DNA of 23,646 nt from CAZUDI01 sp964618975 (lineage in GTDB: Bacteria; Desulfobacterota; Desulfomonilia; UBA1062). The stretch covers positions 1 through 23,646 of the forward strand of contig CAZUDI010000060.1 in the NCBI GenBank assembly GCA_964618975.1, written 5' to 3'. Made by a program: the position numbers and the translations under genes. Positions 13,557 through 20,723 of the stretch are shown here, in pieces. Under the pieces are notes generated by a model. That model saw only the letters and a program-made list of their open reading frames with translations, ran no database searches and was not told where the DNA came from. Position 1 is the first letter of the stretch; each line of letters begins with the position of its first letter.

Positions 13557-14480
13557 ATGGCCGTCATCAACTACGCAAAGAAGGAGATCTCCGCCAAGAT
13601 CGTCTATTACGGGCCATCGCTGTGCGGCAAGACCACCAATATCCAGTCCATCTATGCCAGCGTCAAACCCGACCAGAAGGGCAAGCTCGTCTCCCTGGCC
13701 ACGGAGGCCGACCGCACCCTGTTCTTCGACTTTCTGCCCCTCGAGATCGCCAACATCCGCGGCTTCAAGACCCGGCTGCACTTCTACACCGTACCCGGAC
13801 AGGTCTACTACAACTCCACCCGGCGGGCCGTGCTCACCGGCGTTGACGGCCTGGTCTTCGTCGCCGACTCCCAGCGCGACAAGATGGAGGAGAACATCGA
13901 GAGCCTCGCCAACCTGGAGGAGAACCTCAACTACTACGGCAAGAGCATCAAGACCCTGCCCCTGGTCATCCAGTACAACAAACGCGACCTCCCGGATGCC
14001 ATGCCGGTGGCCGAGATGGAGCAGATCCTCAACCCGGACGGCTATGTCTCGACCGAGGCCGTGGCCACCACCGGCGATGGGGTCCTGCCGACCCTGACCA
14101 AGATCACCCGCATGGTGCTCGAACATATCGAATCCGGGACGAGCGGGAAACAGCCCCGGCGCCCCGAGCCGGCCCCGGCGCCCCGAGCCGCGGAACCGCA
14201 GACATCCGAGACCCCGGAGCCCCAGCACTTCGAGCCGCGCCCGACCTTCGAGCCGCAACCCCAACCCTCCCCGGAGCCGCAACCCTCTCCGGAGGCGGCC
14301 GCAGAGGTCCCCGGCGCCGGTTTCACAGGGGGCCGCATCCAGATAGTTGGCACGGATCCTGCTCAGATCATGGCGGCCAATGTCCTCAGCCTCCCGCTGA
14401 GGCTCAAGGTCGAAGGGGACGAGAGGACATACAAGATGGAAATCGCGCTCAAGATAGATTCAATCATTCCGGAGGATTAA
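13557..14480 (+). CDS. MglA-like small GTPase with C-terminal extension
   Basis: This is a Ras-like GTPase of the bacterial MglA family, which controls cell polarity and motility in Myxococcus. Residues 1-192 form the G domain: INYAKKEISAKIVYYGPSLC, P-loop GPSLCGKTT (19-27), LATEADRTLFFDFLP and IRGFKTRLHFYTVPGQ (G3, 79-82). FVADSQRDKMEENIESLANL and NKRD (G4, 141-144) follow. MglA itself has ~195 residues; this protein has 307. The extra part is a Pro/Glu/Gln-rich linker (about 195-252) and a compact C-terminal segment (about 256-304, GRIQIVGTDPAQIMAANVLS then LRLKVEGDERTYKMEIALKI). It is gene two of a tight operon, 1 bp after a TPR gene and 4 bp before a TPR membrane protein. No MglB/roadblock gene is in the window. 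The GTPase call is secure; the cellular process is not known. Confidence 0.92.
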   Translation: MAVINYAKKEISAKIVYYGPSLCGKTTNIQSIYASVKPDQKGKLVSLATEADRTLFFDFLPLEIANIRGFKTRLHFYTVPGQVYYNSTRRAVLTGVDGLVFVADSQRDKMEENIESLANLEENLNYYGKSIKTLPLVIQYNKRDLPDAMPVAEMEQILNPDGYVSTEAVATTGDGVLPTLTKITRMVLEHIESGTSGKQPRRPEPAPAPRAAEPQTSETPEPQHFEPRPTFEPQPQPSPEPQPSPEAAAEVPGAGFTGGRIQIVGTDPAQIMAANVLSLPLRLKVEGDERTYKMEIALKIDSIIPED

Positions 14481-14484
14481 GGGT

Positions 14485-15981
14485 GTGCAAGGGGGTCTGT
14501 CACTCGCCTCAGGGCTGTCCATGCCCTCACTGAGCACCTGCCTCGGCCTGTGGCCCTGCCTGACCACCGTCCTGGGGAACGGTTACTTTTTTGTTATCAC
14601 GACCACCATCCTGGTACTGTTCCTGATGGGGGTATGCCTGGTCTTCAAGTATACTCCGCACCTGATGACCGACCTGAGGAACCTCTCCAATCGTGAGATC
14701 CCCGAGATCGGCCTCAGGCTGTGGGTGGCCTTCATCCTGGTGCTGCCGGTCTTTTTCGGAGCCGGCCCGCTGCTTTTCACCCTGTGGTGGTTCATCGTCT
14801 TCTGGGTCTACATGAACAGGGCCGAAAGACCCATCGGCTACGTGCTCCTGGCCGTCATCCTCATGTCAGGATGGATCGCGCATGTGGGGGCGGGCTTCAT
14901 CACCTATGCCGACAACCAGCTCAACCGCGAGATATTCTGCACCGAGCATGGCATCGGGGATACCCGCGACACACTGGAGATCGCTGCCTGGGTGCAGCAG
15001 CACCCCGCCGACGGCGAGGCCATGAACGCCCTGGCCCAACTCGAGATCGCCAAGGGCAACTATACCCAGGCGGTGGAGCTCCTCAGACGTAGCCTCGATC
15101 TGGAACCGAACAACCCCCGCTACTACAACCATCTGGGCATCGCCCTGGCGGGGCTGGGCAAAGACGACAAGGCCATCCAGGCCTTCCGCAACAGTGCCAC
15201 CCTCGATCCGGACACCATGGTCTACCACTACAATCTCAGCCGGCTGTATCAGGACCTTTTCAATTTCCACGAGGCCGAGCAGTCCATCGCCTGCGCCAGC
15301 AGCATCGATCCCGCCCGGGTGCGGGCCCTTCTCGACAGTGAATCCCGGGACACCGCTCAACGCTACGTCACCCAACACATGCCGGTCTTCCAGCAGATCT
15401 CCCGGCAGATGCACCAGTCACCCGCCCTGGCAGAGGTGGCCGATACCCTCTGGAAGATCGGGCTGGGCATCTTGACCCGTGGCTGGGCCATCCTCATCGC
15501 CCTGGCGGGACTACTGGCGCTGGTGATCCTCTCGCACCTGCCCAACGAAAAATTCACCAAACGCTGCTCGCGCTGCGGCAACCTCTACTACGCCGGCACG
15601 CTCAGCAAGCTCGGGATGCCCATCTGTCTGCAGTGTCACTGGATCGATACCAAGGCCAAGAAGCACATGAACCACATCCTGCAGGGCAAGGTCGAGGATG
15701 TCCGCGAGTACCGCGGCTCCATCAGTACCCAGACGACCCGCCTGGAGCTCATGCTTCCCGGGTTGGGGGCCCTGATCGGGAACAAGACCGGGCTGGCGCT
15801 GGGGCGCTTCACGCTTCTGAGCGCCGCGGCCGTGATGATCATCACGGGCGGGCGCTTCATCACGGCCTTCATCCCGCAGGAGGGCGACCCCGCGGTCTTC
15901 GTGCGCGTGATAGGTCTCGTGCTGGGTGCCCTCGTCTTCTGGCGCGCCTACAAATCACCACCGGTAAGGTACGGGGGCTGA
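14485..15981 (+). CDS. Polytopic membrane protein with TPRs and a zinc ribbon
   Basis: The 498-residue product starts at GTG 14485, with GGAGG 9 bp upstream inside the end of the GTPase gene. ATG 14521 is an alternative start. N-terminal hydrophobic segments lie at about 34-54, 80-94, 96-110 and 117-140. A soluble TPR region follows at about 155-290 (PADGEAMNALAQLEIAKGNY, YYNHLGIALAGLGKDDKAIQ, YHYNLSRLYQDLFNFHEAEQ). Next come a membrane segment at about 332-352, a four-Cys zinc-ribbon-like motif (C361, C364, C381, C384, as CSRCG and CLQCH), and two more hydrophobic segments near the C-terminus (about 432-450, 470-485). It sits in the MglA-type operon with spacers of 4 and 1 bp. It could anchor the GTPase/TPR complex at the membrane. 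I do not recognise a named family. Confidence 0.82.
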   Translation: MQGGLSLASGLSMPSLSTCLGLWPCLTTVLGNGYFFVITTTILVLFLMGVCLVFKYTPHLMTDLRNLSNREIPEIGLRLWVAFILVLPVFFGAGPLLFTLWWFIVFWVYMNRAERPIGYVLLAVILMSGWIAHVGAGFITYADNQLNREIFCTEHGIGDTRDTLEIAAWVQQHPADGEAMNALAQLEIAKGNYTQAVELLRRSLDLEPNNPRYYNHLGIALAGLGKDDKAIQAFRNSATLDPDTMVYHYNLSRLYQDLFNFHEAEQSIACASSIDPARVRALLDSESRDTAQRYVTQHMPVFQQISRQMHQSPALAEVADTLWKIGLGILTRGWAILIALAGLLALVILSHLPNEKFTKRCSRCGNLYYAGTLSKLGMPICLQCHWIDTKAKKHMNHILQGKVEDVREYRGSISTQTTRLELMLPGLGALIGNKTGLALGRFTLLSAAAVMIITGGRFITAFIPQEGDPAVFVRVIGLVLGALVFWRAYKSPPVRYGG

Positions 15982-15982
15982 C

Positions 15983-16165
15983 ATGTCACTGCTGGGAACA
16001 CTCAAGGGGTTCGGCGTCACCGAGATCTTTCAGCTCATCTCGCAGCAGATGAAGACCGGCTCCCTGATCCTGAGTTCGCCCAAGGCCAAGGTTACCATCG
16101 CCTTCAACAACGGGATCATCGAAGGCATCGTCTCGGACCAGTGGGAGACCGACCCCCGCGCTGCG
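15983..16165 (+). CDS. DUF4388 protein, N-terminal piece (cut by gap)
   Basis: ATG 15983 lies 1 bp after the preceding stop. The 61 visible residues read MSLLGTLKGFGVTEIFQLIS, then QQMKTGSLILSS, VTIAFNNGIIEGIVSDQ and DPRAA. This is the start of a DUF4388 (PATAN-like) domain, usual in signalling and polarity proteins of Deltaproteobacteria and Cyanobacteria. The frame then hits the 10-N gap. The rest of the same gene resumes at about 16296-17078, so this is one gene split by the assembly. Confidence 0.85.
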
Positions 16166-16175
16166 NNNNNNNNNN
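16166..16175. other. Assembly gap of 10 N inside the DUF4388 gene
   Basis: Ten N interrupt the DUF4388 frame. As printed, the frame before and after the gap does not agree (phases differ), so the gap length is a placeholder. Family spacing suggests that very little DUF4388 coding sequence is really missing. Confidence 0.95.
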
Positions 16176-16307
16176 CAGCACGTGCTCGGTGTCATGCGCG
16201 CCTCCACCCAGGCCGACGCGAAGGCCGCGGTCGCGGCGGCTGCGGACGCGGTGCGCGACTGGCGCCGGATGGACTTCGACGACCGGGCTGCGGTCCTGCT
16301 CAAGGCC
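16176..16307 (+). pseudogene. Fragment of 1-pyrroline-5-carboxylate dehydrogenase (foreign)
   Basis: The 44 codons from 16176 read QHVLGVMRASTQADAKAAV, then AAAADAVRDWRRMDFDDRAA and VLLKA. This matches the N-terminal region of actinobacterial P5C dehydrogenases (PruA/RocA-type aldehyde dehydrogenase, proline catabolism), where A-AVLLKAADLLAGPWR would follow. It switches directly into DUF4388 sequence within the shared codons for LLKA (16296-16307). It is a stray piece of another genome on a contig end and not a gene of this organism. Confidence 0.7.
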
Positions 16308-17078
16308 CAATTCATCAGCGAATCGGACTACAAGTCCGCCACCGAAAACCGCAAACGCAACGCCCGACCATGGGACGAGGTCCTCATCACCCAGGGCCGG
16401 CTCAAGCCAAACCTGGTGAGCAAGGCCACGAACACGGTCATCAAGGAGATCATGCTGGACATCTTCCAGTGGCGCGAGGGCAGCTACCGCTTCGAGGACT
16501 GGGATCTCAACACCGAAGGCATGCTCCAGTGCTCGATCCCCACCGAAGGGCTCATCCTCAACACCCTGAGGATTATCGACGAATGGCCCATCATCAAGGC
16601 CAAAATCCCGCCGGGGGACTACTGCCCGGTGACCATCATGCCCATCACCCAGGAACTCGTGCGGGCCCACGACCTGAGCGACATCGAAATGCGCATCTTC
16701 GACCTCATCGACGGCACCAGCACGATCGAAGCCATCGTGCGCCGCTCACTCGAGGCCCCCATCGATGCCCTGGGTGCCTTTGTCAGGCTCATCGAGGCCA
16801 ACCTGGTGGAGGTCTTCCCCCAGGGCACCAGGGAGAACCGCGATCTCATCAACGCCCGTCAGATCCTGTGGGAGCGCTTCAAACACGCCGCGGTCTTCCT
16901 CCTGCTCGGCGCCTCGGTTCTGGCCCTGAGCCTCTGGGGCCGGCCGGCGCTCCCGCTGCGGGACCTGGCCAGTCCGGCCATCCGCACCCACCTCAAGTCT
17001 CAGCAGGACCTGGCACAGGAATACGCCCGGCGGGGGATACAGCTCTCAGATCTAGGTAGAGATAGCTCTGACCGTTGA
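16296..17078 (+). CDS. DUF4388 protein, C-terminal piece with membrane anchor
   Basis: From about LLKAQFISESDYKSATENRK onward the sequence follows the usual DUF4388-protein pattern. WDEVLITQGRLKPNLVSKAT is followed by IKEIMLDIFQWREGSYRFED, and a later all-helical part has LSDIEMRIFDLIDGTSTIEA and RRSLEAPIDALGAFVRLIEA. Near the end is one hydrophobic segment (FKHAAVFLLLGASVLALSLW), then a short tail ending at TGA 17076-17078. This is the main part of the gene begun at 15983. The full protein would have about 320 residues: DUF4388, helical region, C-terminal anchor. It is the last gene of the MglA-type operon. It runs 86 bp past the stop of convergent recJ, so the two 3' ends overlap. DUF4388 proteins often act as scaffolds or adaptors in signalling. 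Confidence 0.8.
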   Translation: MLKAQFISESDYKSATENRKRNARPWDEVLITQGRLKPNLVSKATNTVIKEIMLDIFQWREGSYRFEDWDLNTEGMLQCSIPTEGLILNTLRIIDEWPIIKAKIPPGDYCPVTIMPITQELVRAHDLSDIEMRIFDLIDGTSTIEAIVRRSLEAPIDALGAFVRLIEANLVEVFPQGTRENRDLINARQILWERFKHAAVFLLLGASVLALSLWGRPALPLRDLASPAIRTHLKSQQDLAQEYARRGIQLSDLGRDSSDR

Positions 17079-18714
17079 TCCGCTTCCTCACCGGCGTGAA
17101 GGCCACATCCACATAGCGCGGAAGCTGATTGAGCCCGGGCCGGGCGGAACATCCCAGGGTGTGGAACACCCTCCCCGAATGCGTGAGGATGAGCTTGATC
17201 TGCGAGGCGCTCAGTTTGCGCGTGCTGACCACCTCCATGGAGGGGATCATGAAGACGGGTTCGGGATTGCCCTCCCCGAAGGGCGCCAGAATCTCCAGAT
17301 CCGTCAGCAGCGCGGGCGTCAGATCCAGCGCAGAGATCTTCAGGTCCACCGCCACCCCCAGCGCACGCCGCGGCCGCATGCGGCCCACCACAGCGCCCAG
17401 GGCGCTGGCGAAGGCCGGGATGCGGCTGGCTTCGATGCTGAGCCCCACCGCCATCTTATGCCCCCCGAAGGCCAGGAGGTGCGCTGAGACCTCACTCAGG
17501 GCCGCATGCAGATCAATGCCGGCCACCGAGCGGCCCGATCCCTTGCCCACCCCGTCGGTGATAGTGATAACGATGGCCGGCCGGTCGAAGAGACTGGCGA
17601 GCCGGGAGGCCACGATCCCGATCACCCCCAGGTGCCAGTCCGTCCCGGCGGCCACGATCACACTGCCCGTGTGGTCGCCCTCCCCGATCATGGCCAGGGC
17701 CTCCCGCAGAACGCGCTGCTCCGTGGCCTGCCGCCGCCGGTTGAGGAGGTGCAGCTCGTTGGCGATGCCATAGGCGGTGCGCTCGTCTTCGGTAATGAGC
17801 AGATCAAGGGCCCGCTCGGCACTGGCCACGCGTCCGGCGGCATTGATGCGGGGCCCGAGGATGAATCCGATGTCCTTGGCGTACACCTCATGGTGGATGC
17901 CCGCGACCCGGGCCAGGACGGGCAGGCCCACCCCCTCGGAGGTATTGAGCACCGCCAGCCCCTCCTTGACGAGGATACGGTTGATGCCCGAGAGTGCCAC
18001 CACGTCGGCTACGGTGGCCATGGCCACGAGGTCCAGGTCCTGCCGGAGGTTGGGCAGCTCTTTCCATCCCCGCTCGCGCAGCACGGCCCTCAGGGCCACG
18101 ATGAAGTGGAAGACCACCCCGGCCCCGCACAGGTCTTCGTCGCCGAAGGGACACCCGGGCTGCTTGGGATTGATCAGGGCCAGCGCGCGCGGCAAGTGTT
18201 GGCCGGGTTCGTGGTGGTCGGTAATGATAACGTCGATCCCCAGTTCTTTAGCCTGCTCCACCTCGTCATAGGCATTCGAGCCGCAGTCGGCGGTAATCAG
18301 CAGACTCACCCCCTGTGCGTGCAGCGCGGCGATGCCCCGGGCGTTGAGGCCGTACCCGTCACGGGTGCGGTCCGGGATGAAAACCACCGGGGACGGGGCG
18401 CCGATGCGCAGGAAAAAGCGGTGCAGCAGCGCTGCGGAGCATACACCGTCCACATCGTAGTCCGTGAAGACGCCGATGGTCTCCCCCTTCTCGATGGCAC
18501 AGGCGGTGCGCTCGCAGGCGGGGAGCATCCCCCGCATATCGCGCGGGTCACGCAGGTTGCCGAGCGATGGGTAGAGGTAGTCGATGACCTCCCCGGGGTC
18601 CCTCAGGCCCCGCAGCTTCATCAGCGTCTTCATAATGGGCGTAAAGGTCAACTCGGGAAAGAGGTCGCTCTCGATTGTGCCCCGGATCACCCACTCCTCG
18701 GAAGAAGATACCAT
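16993..18714 (-). CDS. recJ: Single-stranded-DNA-specific exonuclease RecJ
   Basis: RecJ is a 5'-to-3' single-strand DNA exonuclease used in recombination and mismatch repair. The 573-residue product (family usual ~565-580) has the DHH-phosphoesterase motifs: DYDVDG (85-90), RDGYGLN (118-124), ADCG (142-145), DHHEP (166-170), RINAAGR (289-295) and GGHKMAVG (417-424, DHHA1). The OB-fold region ends YLYLDLRAVSP. Start ATG 18712-18714 is chosen because it gives the usual RecJ N-terminal length and has AAGG just upstream; an ATG at 18750 is in frame but adds an atypical extension. It is convergent with, and overlaps by 86 bp, the DUF4388 gene. All catalytic Asp/His residues that I can check are present, so it should be active. 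Confidence 0.95.
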   Translation of the reverse strand: MVSSSEEWVIRGTIESDLFPELTFTPIMKTLMKLRGLRDPGEVIDYLYPSLGNLRDPRDMRGMLPACERTACAIEKGETIGVFTDYDVDGVCSAALLHRFFLRIGAPSPVVFIPDRTRDGYGLNARGIAALHAQGVSLLITADCGSNAYDEVEQAKELGIDVIITDHHEPGQHLPRALALINPKQPGCPFGDEDLCGAGVVFHFIVALRAVLRERGWKELPNLRQDLDLVAMATVADVVALSGINRILVKEGLAVLNTSEGVGLPVLARVAGIHHEVYAKDIGFILGPRINAAGRVASAERALDLLITEDERTAYGIANELHLLNRRRQATEQRVLREALAMIGEGDHTGSVIVAAGTDWHLGVIGIVASRLASLFDRPAIVITITDGVGKGSGRSVAGIDLHAALSEVSAHLLAFGGHKMAVGLSIEASRIPAFASALGAVVGRMRPRRALGVAVDLKISALDLTPALLTDLEILAPFGEGNPEPVFMIPSMEVVSTRKLSASQIKLILTHSGRVFHTLGCSARPGLNQLPRYVDVAFTPVRKRINGQSYLYLDLRAVSPAGRIPVPGPAET

Positions 18715-19016
18715 GGCCACCTTTCTAAACCCGGCCTGTCGAGAAGTCAAGGCAGAGCCCCGGCGGGGCCCTGCGCGATCTCCCGGGATTCACCTCTGGG
18801 TATGAACCCCGGGTCAAGCCCTGGACCCTCCTTGCCGCCGCAAGCGCTTCAAATACACAAGCACCACGACGACAGCGCCGGATCTGTCTTCCGCCTGCCC
18901 CCCGGGCGGGTAAGCCGCCGGGACGAACCCGTGCATACGAAACACGGCAGCCCCCTTCGGGGTCATGGCCCCCCTCACAGACGCCGGTCTGGCCCGCGCA
19001 CCGGATGGGGCGGAGT
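18715..19016. other. Intergenic region with dispersed repeat
   Basis: These 302 bp lie between recJ and the stop of the next minus-strand gene. They contain the hairpin repeat at 18801-18845. A possible TTGACT-17-TAGAAA promoter (complement of 18722-18750) would start transcription right at the recJ ATG, so I do not list it as real. No gene is supported here. Confidence 0.5.
18801..18845. repeat. Dispersed hairpin repeat, copy 2
   Basis: This 45-bp element resembles 12375-12420: it also begins TATGAACC and ends in a short hairpin, CTTGC-CGCC-GCAAG (18831-18844). The order of conserved blocks is the same, with scattered substitutions and one 1-bp length difference. Confidence 0.45.
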
Positions 19017-20483
19017 CTAGCGGCCGTCCCGGTACCCGAGATGGGCGTGCATGTGCGCGATGAGGGTGCAGGCCTCCTCCAGACGGGAAAGGCGCATGAC
19101 CCCGCCCTCGGGTGTGTCGATCAGTGCGCGCCCCTCTTCGCCTGCCGGCGTGACGGCCAGCAGCGGCTTGCCAGACACGCCCTGCAGGCGGGCGATCGCG
19201 GTGAAGATACGCTTCTCCCGACGCAGCCGCTCCCTGGTGTGGCAGGATCTGAATCGCTCCTGAAGCGCCATCAGGCGCCCTACCAGGCCGGAGCTTCCCA
19301 CCATGTCCAGGGCGATGACGGCATCGACCCCATCCCAGCCTGCCAGGAGCGCCATGACCCCGAGCGCCTGGTCCACGTCACCCTCTGCCGGCATTTCAAT
19401 GGGGTTTTTCCGGTCCCAGCCAGGGGGCATGAACGGTTCGATGGCACGGATGAGCTCCGGCGGCAAATCCGGCAGATTAAGCCCCATTTCCCGGCACGTG
19501 CGTGTGGCACCGCAGGCCCGTCCGAAGCTCATGATCCCCACCCGACCGGAGTGCGACAGGGGCAATTGTGCCATGGCCCCCGCCATGGTGACAAGCTCTA
19601 AGGGTGTGCGCACCGGGATGATCCCTGCCCAGGGCCGTCGGTCGCTCAAAGGTGAAACCGTTCCCCCCCCACCCTCGGAAGGCGCATGGCCTTCAGTGAA
19701 CGCACGCGGGCCACCGGCCCCGAGCACGACGACGGGCATCCTGCGCGTGACCCGGGAGGCGGCTTCCATCAAGCCGCTGTCGAGCACGCCCCCCTCGAGA
19801 TTCAGCGCCACGGCCCTGACGTCCTTCCGTGCGCCGAAATAGCCCAACAATTCCACAGCGCTCAGCAGGGCCCCGTTGCCGGTTGCGGCGAAAAACCTCA
19901 CCCCGATACCGCACTGGGCGCATCGCTGCATCCACTGGGCACCCCCCTGCGGGCCCTGCGAGATGATGGCCAGCCCTCCGGGCAGGGGGTCCACGGGCAC
20001 CTCCAGGCAGACCAGGTCGTGGGGGGCCGAAACCAGGCCACAGGTGTTGGGGCCGAGGACAAGCATCCTGCCCGCACGGACTATGGCAAGCGTCTCGGCT
20101 TCAAGACGAGCCCCTACCCCGCCCGCCTCCGAAAACCCGGAGGAGATCAGGATGCCGGCTGTGATCCCCCTCTCGATGCAATCCCTGAGGACGGCCGCAA
20201 CCAGAGGGGCCGGGGACATGATGATGGCCAGATCCACCCGGCCGGGGATGTCCTGAACGCGGTCATAGGCCTTGAGTCCCAGGATGGTGTCCCTGCTTGG
20301 ATGTACCGGATGGACCCTTCCCTTGAAGCCCCCGCCGAGGATGGTGGTGGTGAGCCGGAAGCCCCTTGTGCCCGGGATGTCCGAGGCGCCGACGATGGCC
20401 AGCGAGGTGGGGAAGAAAATGCGGTCGAGCCTTTCGCAGAGGGCCGCCCGGTCGCACCCTGCCGCTCCGATGTCCCGATTCAT
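19017..20483 (-). CDS. NDP-forming acyl-CoA synthetase-like CoA-binding protein
   Basis: The 488-residue product resembles the alpha part of ADP-forming acetyl-CoA synthetases / succinyl-CoA ligase-like enzymes. FFPTSLAIVGASDIPGTRGF begins a CoA-binding Rossmann domain. VHPVHPSRDTILGLKAYDRV, VDLAIIMSPAPLVAAVLRDC and LVLGPNTCGLVSAPHDLVCL follow, then IISQGPQGGAQWMQRCAQCG (ligase-like domain) and a TGNGALLSAVELLGYFGARK block. In active enzymes a Ser-His-Thr-Gly loop carries the phosphorylated His. The corresponding place here (after VVVLGAGGPRAFTEG) reads HAPSEGGGGTVSPLSDRRPW and I cannot find that motif. No ATP-grasp domain is attached. The start at ATG 20481-20483 fits the family; an ATG at 20546 would add 21 odd residues. 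The role may be binding or regulatory and not catalytic. Confidence 0.7.
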   Translation of the reverse strand: MNRDIGAAGCDRAALCERLDRIFFPTSLAIVGASDIPGTRGFRLTTTILGGGFKGRVHPVHPSRDTILGLKAYDRVQDIPGRVDLAIIMSPAPLVAAVLRDCIERGITAGILISSGFSEAGGVGARLEAETLAIVRAGRMLVLGPNTCGLVSAPHDLVCLEVPVDPLPGGLAIISQGPQGGAQWMQRCAQCGIGVRFFAATGNGALLSAVELLGYFGARKDVRAVALNLEGGVLDSGLMEAASRVTRRMPVVVLGAGGPRAFTEGHAPSEGGGGTVSPLSDRRPWAGIIPVRTPLELVTMAGAMAQLPLSHSGRVGIMSFGRACGATRTCREMGLNLPDLPPELIRAIEPFMPPGWDRKNPIEMPAEGDVDQALGVMALLAGWDGVDAVIALDMVGSSGLVGRLMALQERFRSCHTRERLRREKRIFTAIARLQGVSGKPLLAVTPAGEEGRALIDTPEGGVMRLSRLEEACTLIAHMHAHLGYRDGR

Positions 20484-20723
20484 AGCACCTGCCCCCCTCC
20501 CCCCATCTCTGACCTCCGCCCTTGAGCAGGGCAAAGCAAGACACATGCCCGAAGGGCGGTGGCATTCATCAAGCCGATATCATATCCGATATTCACGCCG
20601 GCAGTCCGCGGGCACCGCATCAGGCGAAATGCCGATGCAACCCGGACGTTATTTCGTCGTCCAGGGTTGCCACCCCCCCCCTTTTGAGATACAACATCCC
20701 AAACAGCACCGAGGTGATGCCCC
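20484..20723. promoter_or_regulatory. Divergent intergenic region with CCGATAT direct repeat
   Basis: This 240-bp region lies between two genes read outward. CCGATAT occurs at 20574-20580 and again at 20586-20592 (12-bp period, about one helical turn), next to a TATCATATCCGATA-type AT-rich core. This is a plausible binding site for a regulator. No clear -35/-10 pair was found. Confidence 0.35.

Noticed and set aside
18722..18750. TTGACT-17-TAGAAA promoter for recJ on the minus strand
   Set aside because: It would start transcription at the recJ start codon itself, with no leader, although a ribosome-binding-like AAGG lies there. Evidence conflicts.
20560..20575. Possible sigma-54 promoter (TGGCAT...AAGC) upstream of the sigma-54 activator
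   Set aside because: The GG-GC spacing fits but the -12 element lacks the TTGC consensus. Too weak to list.
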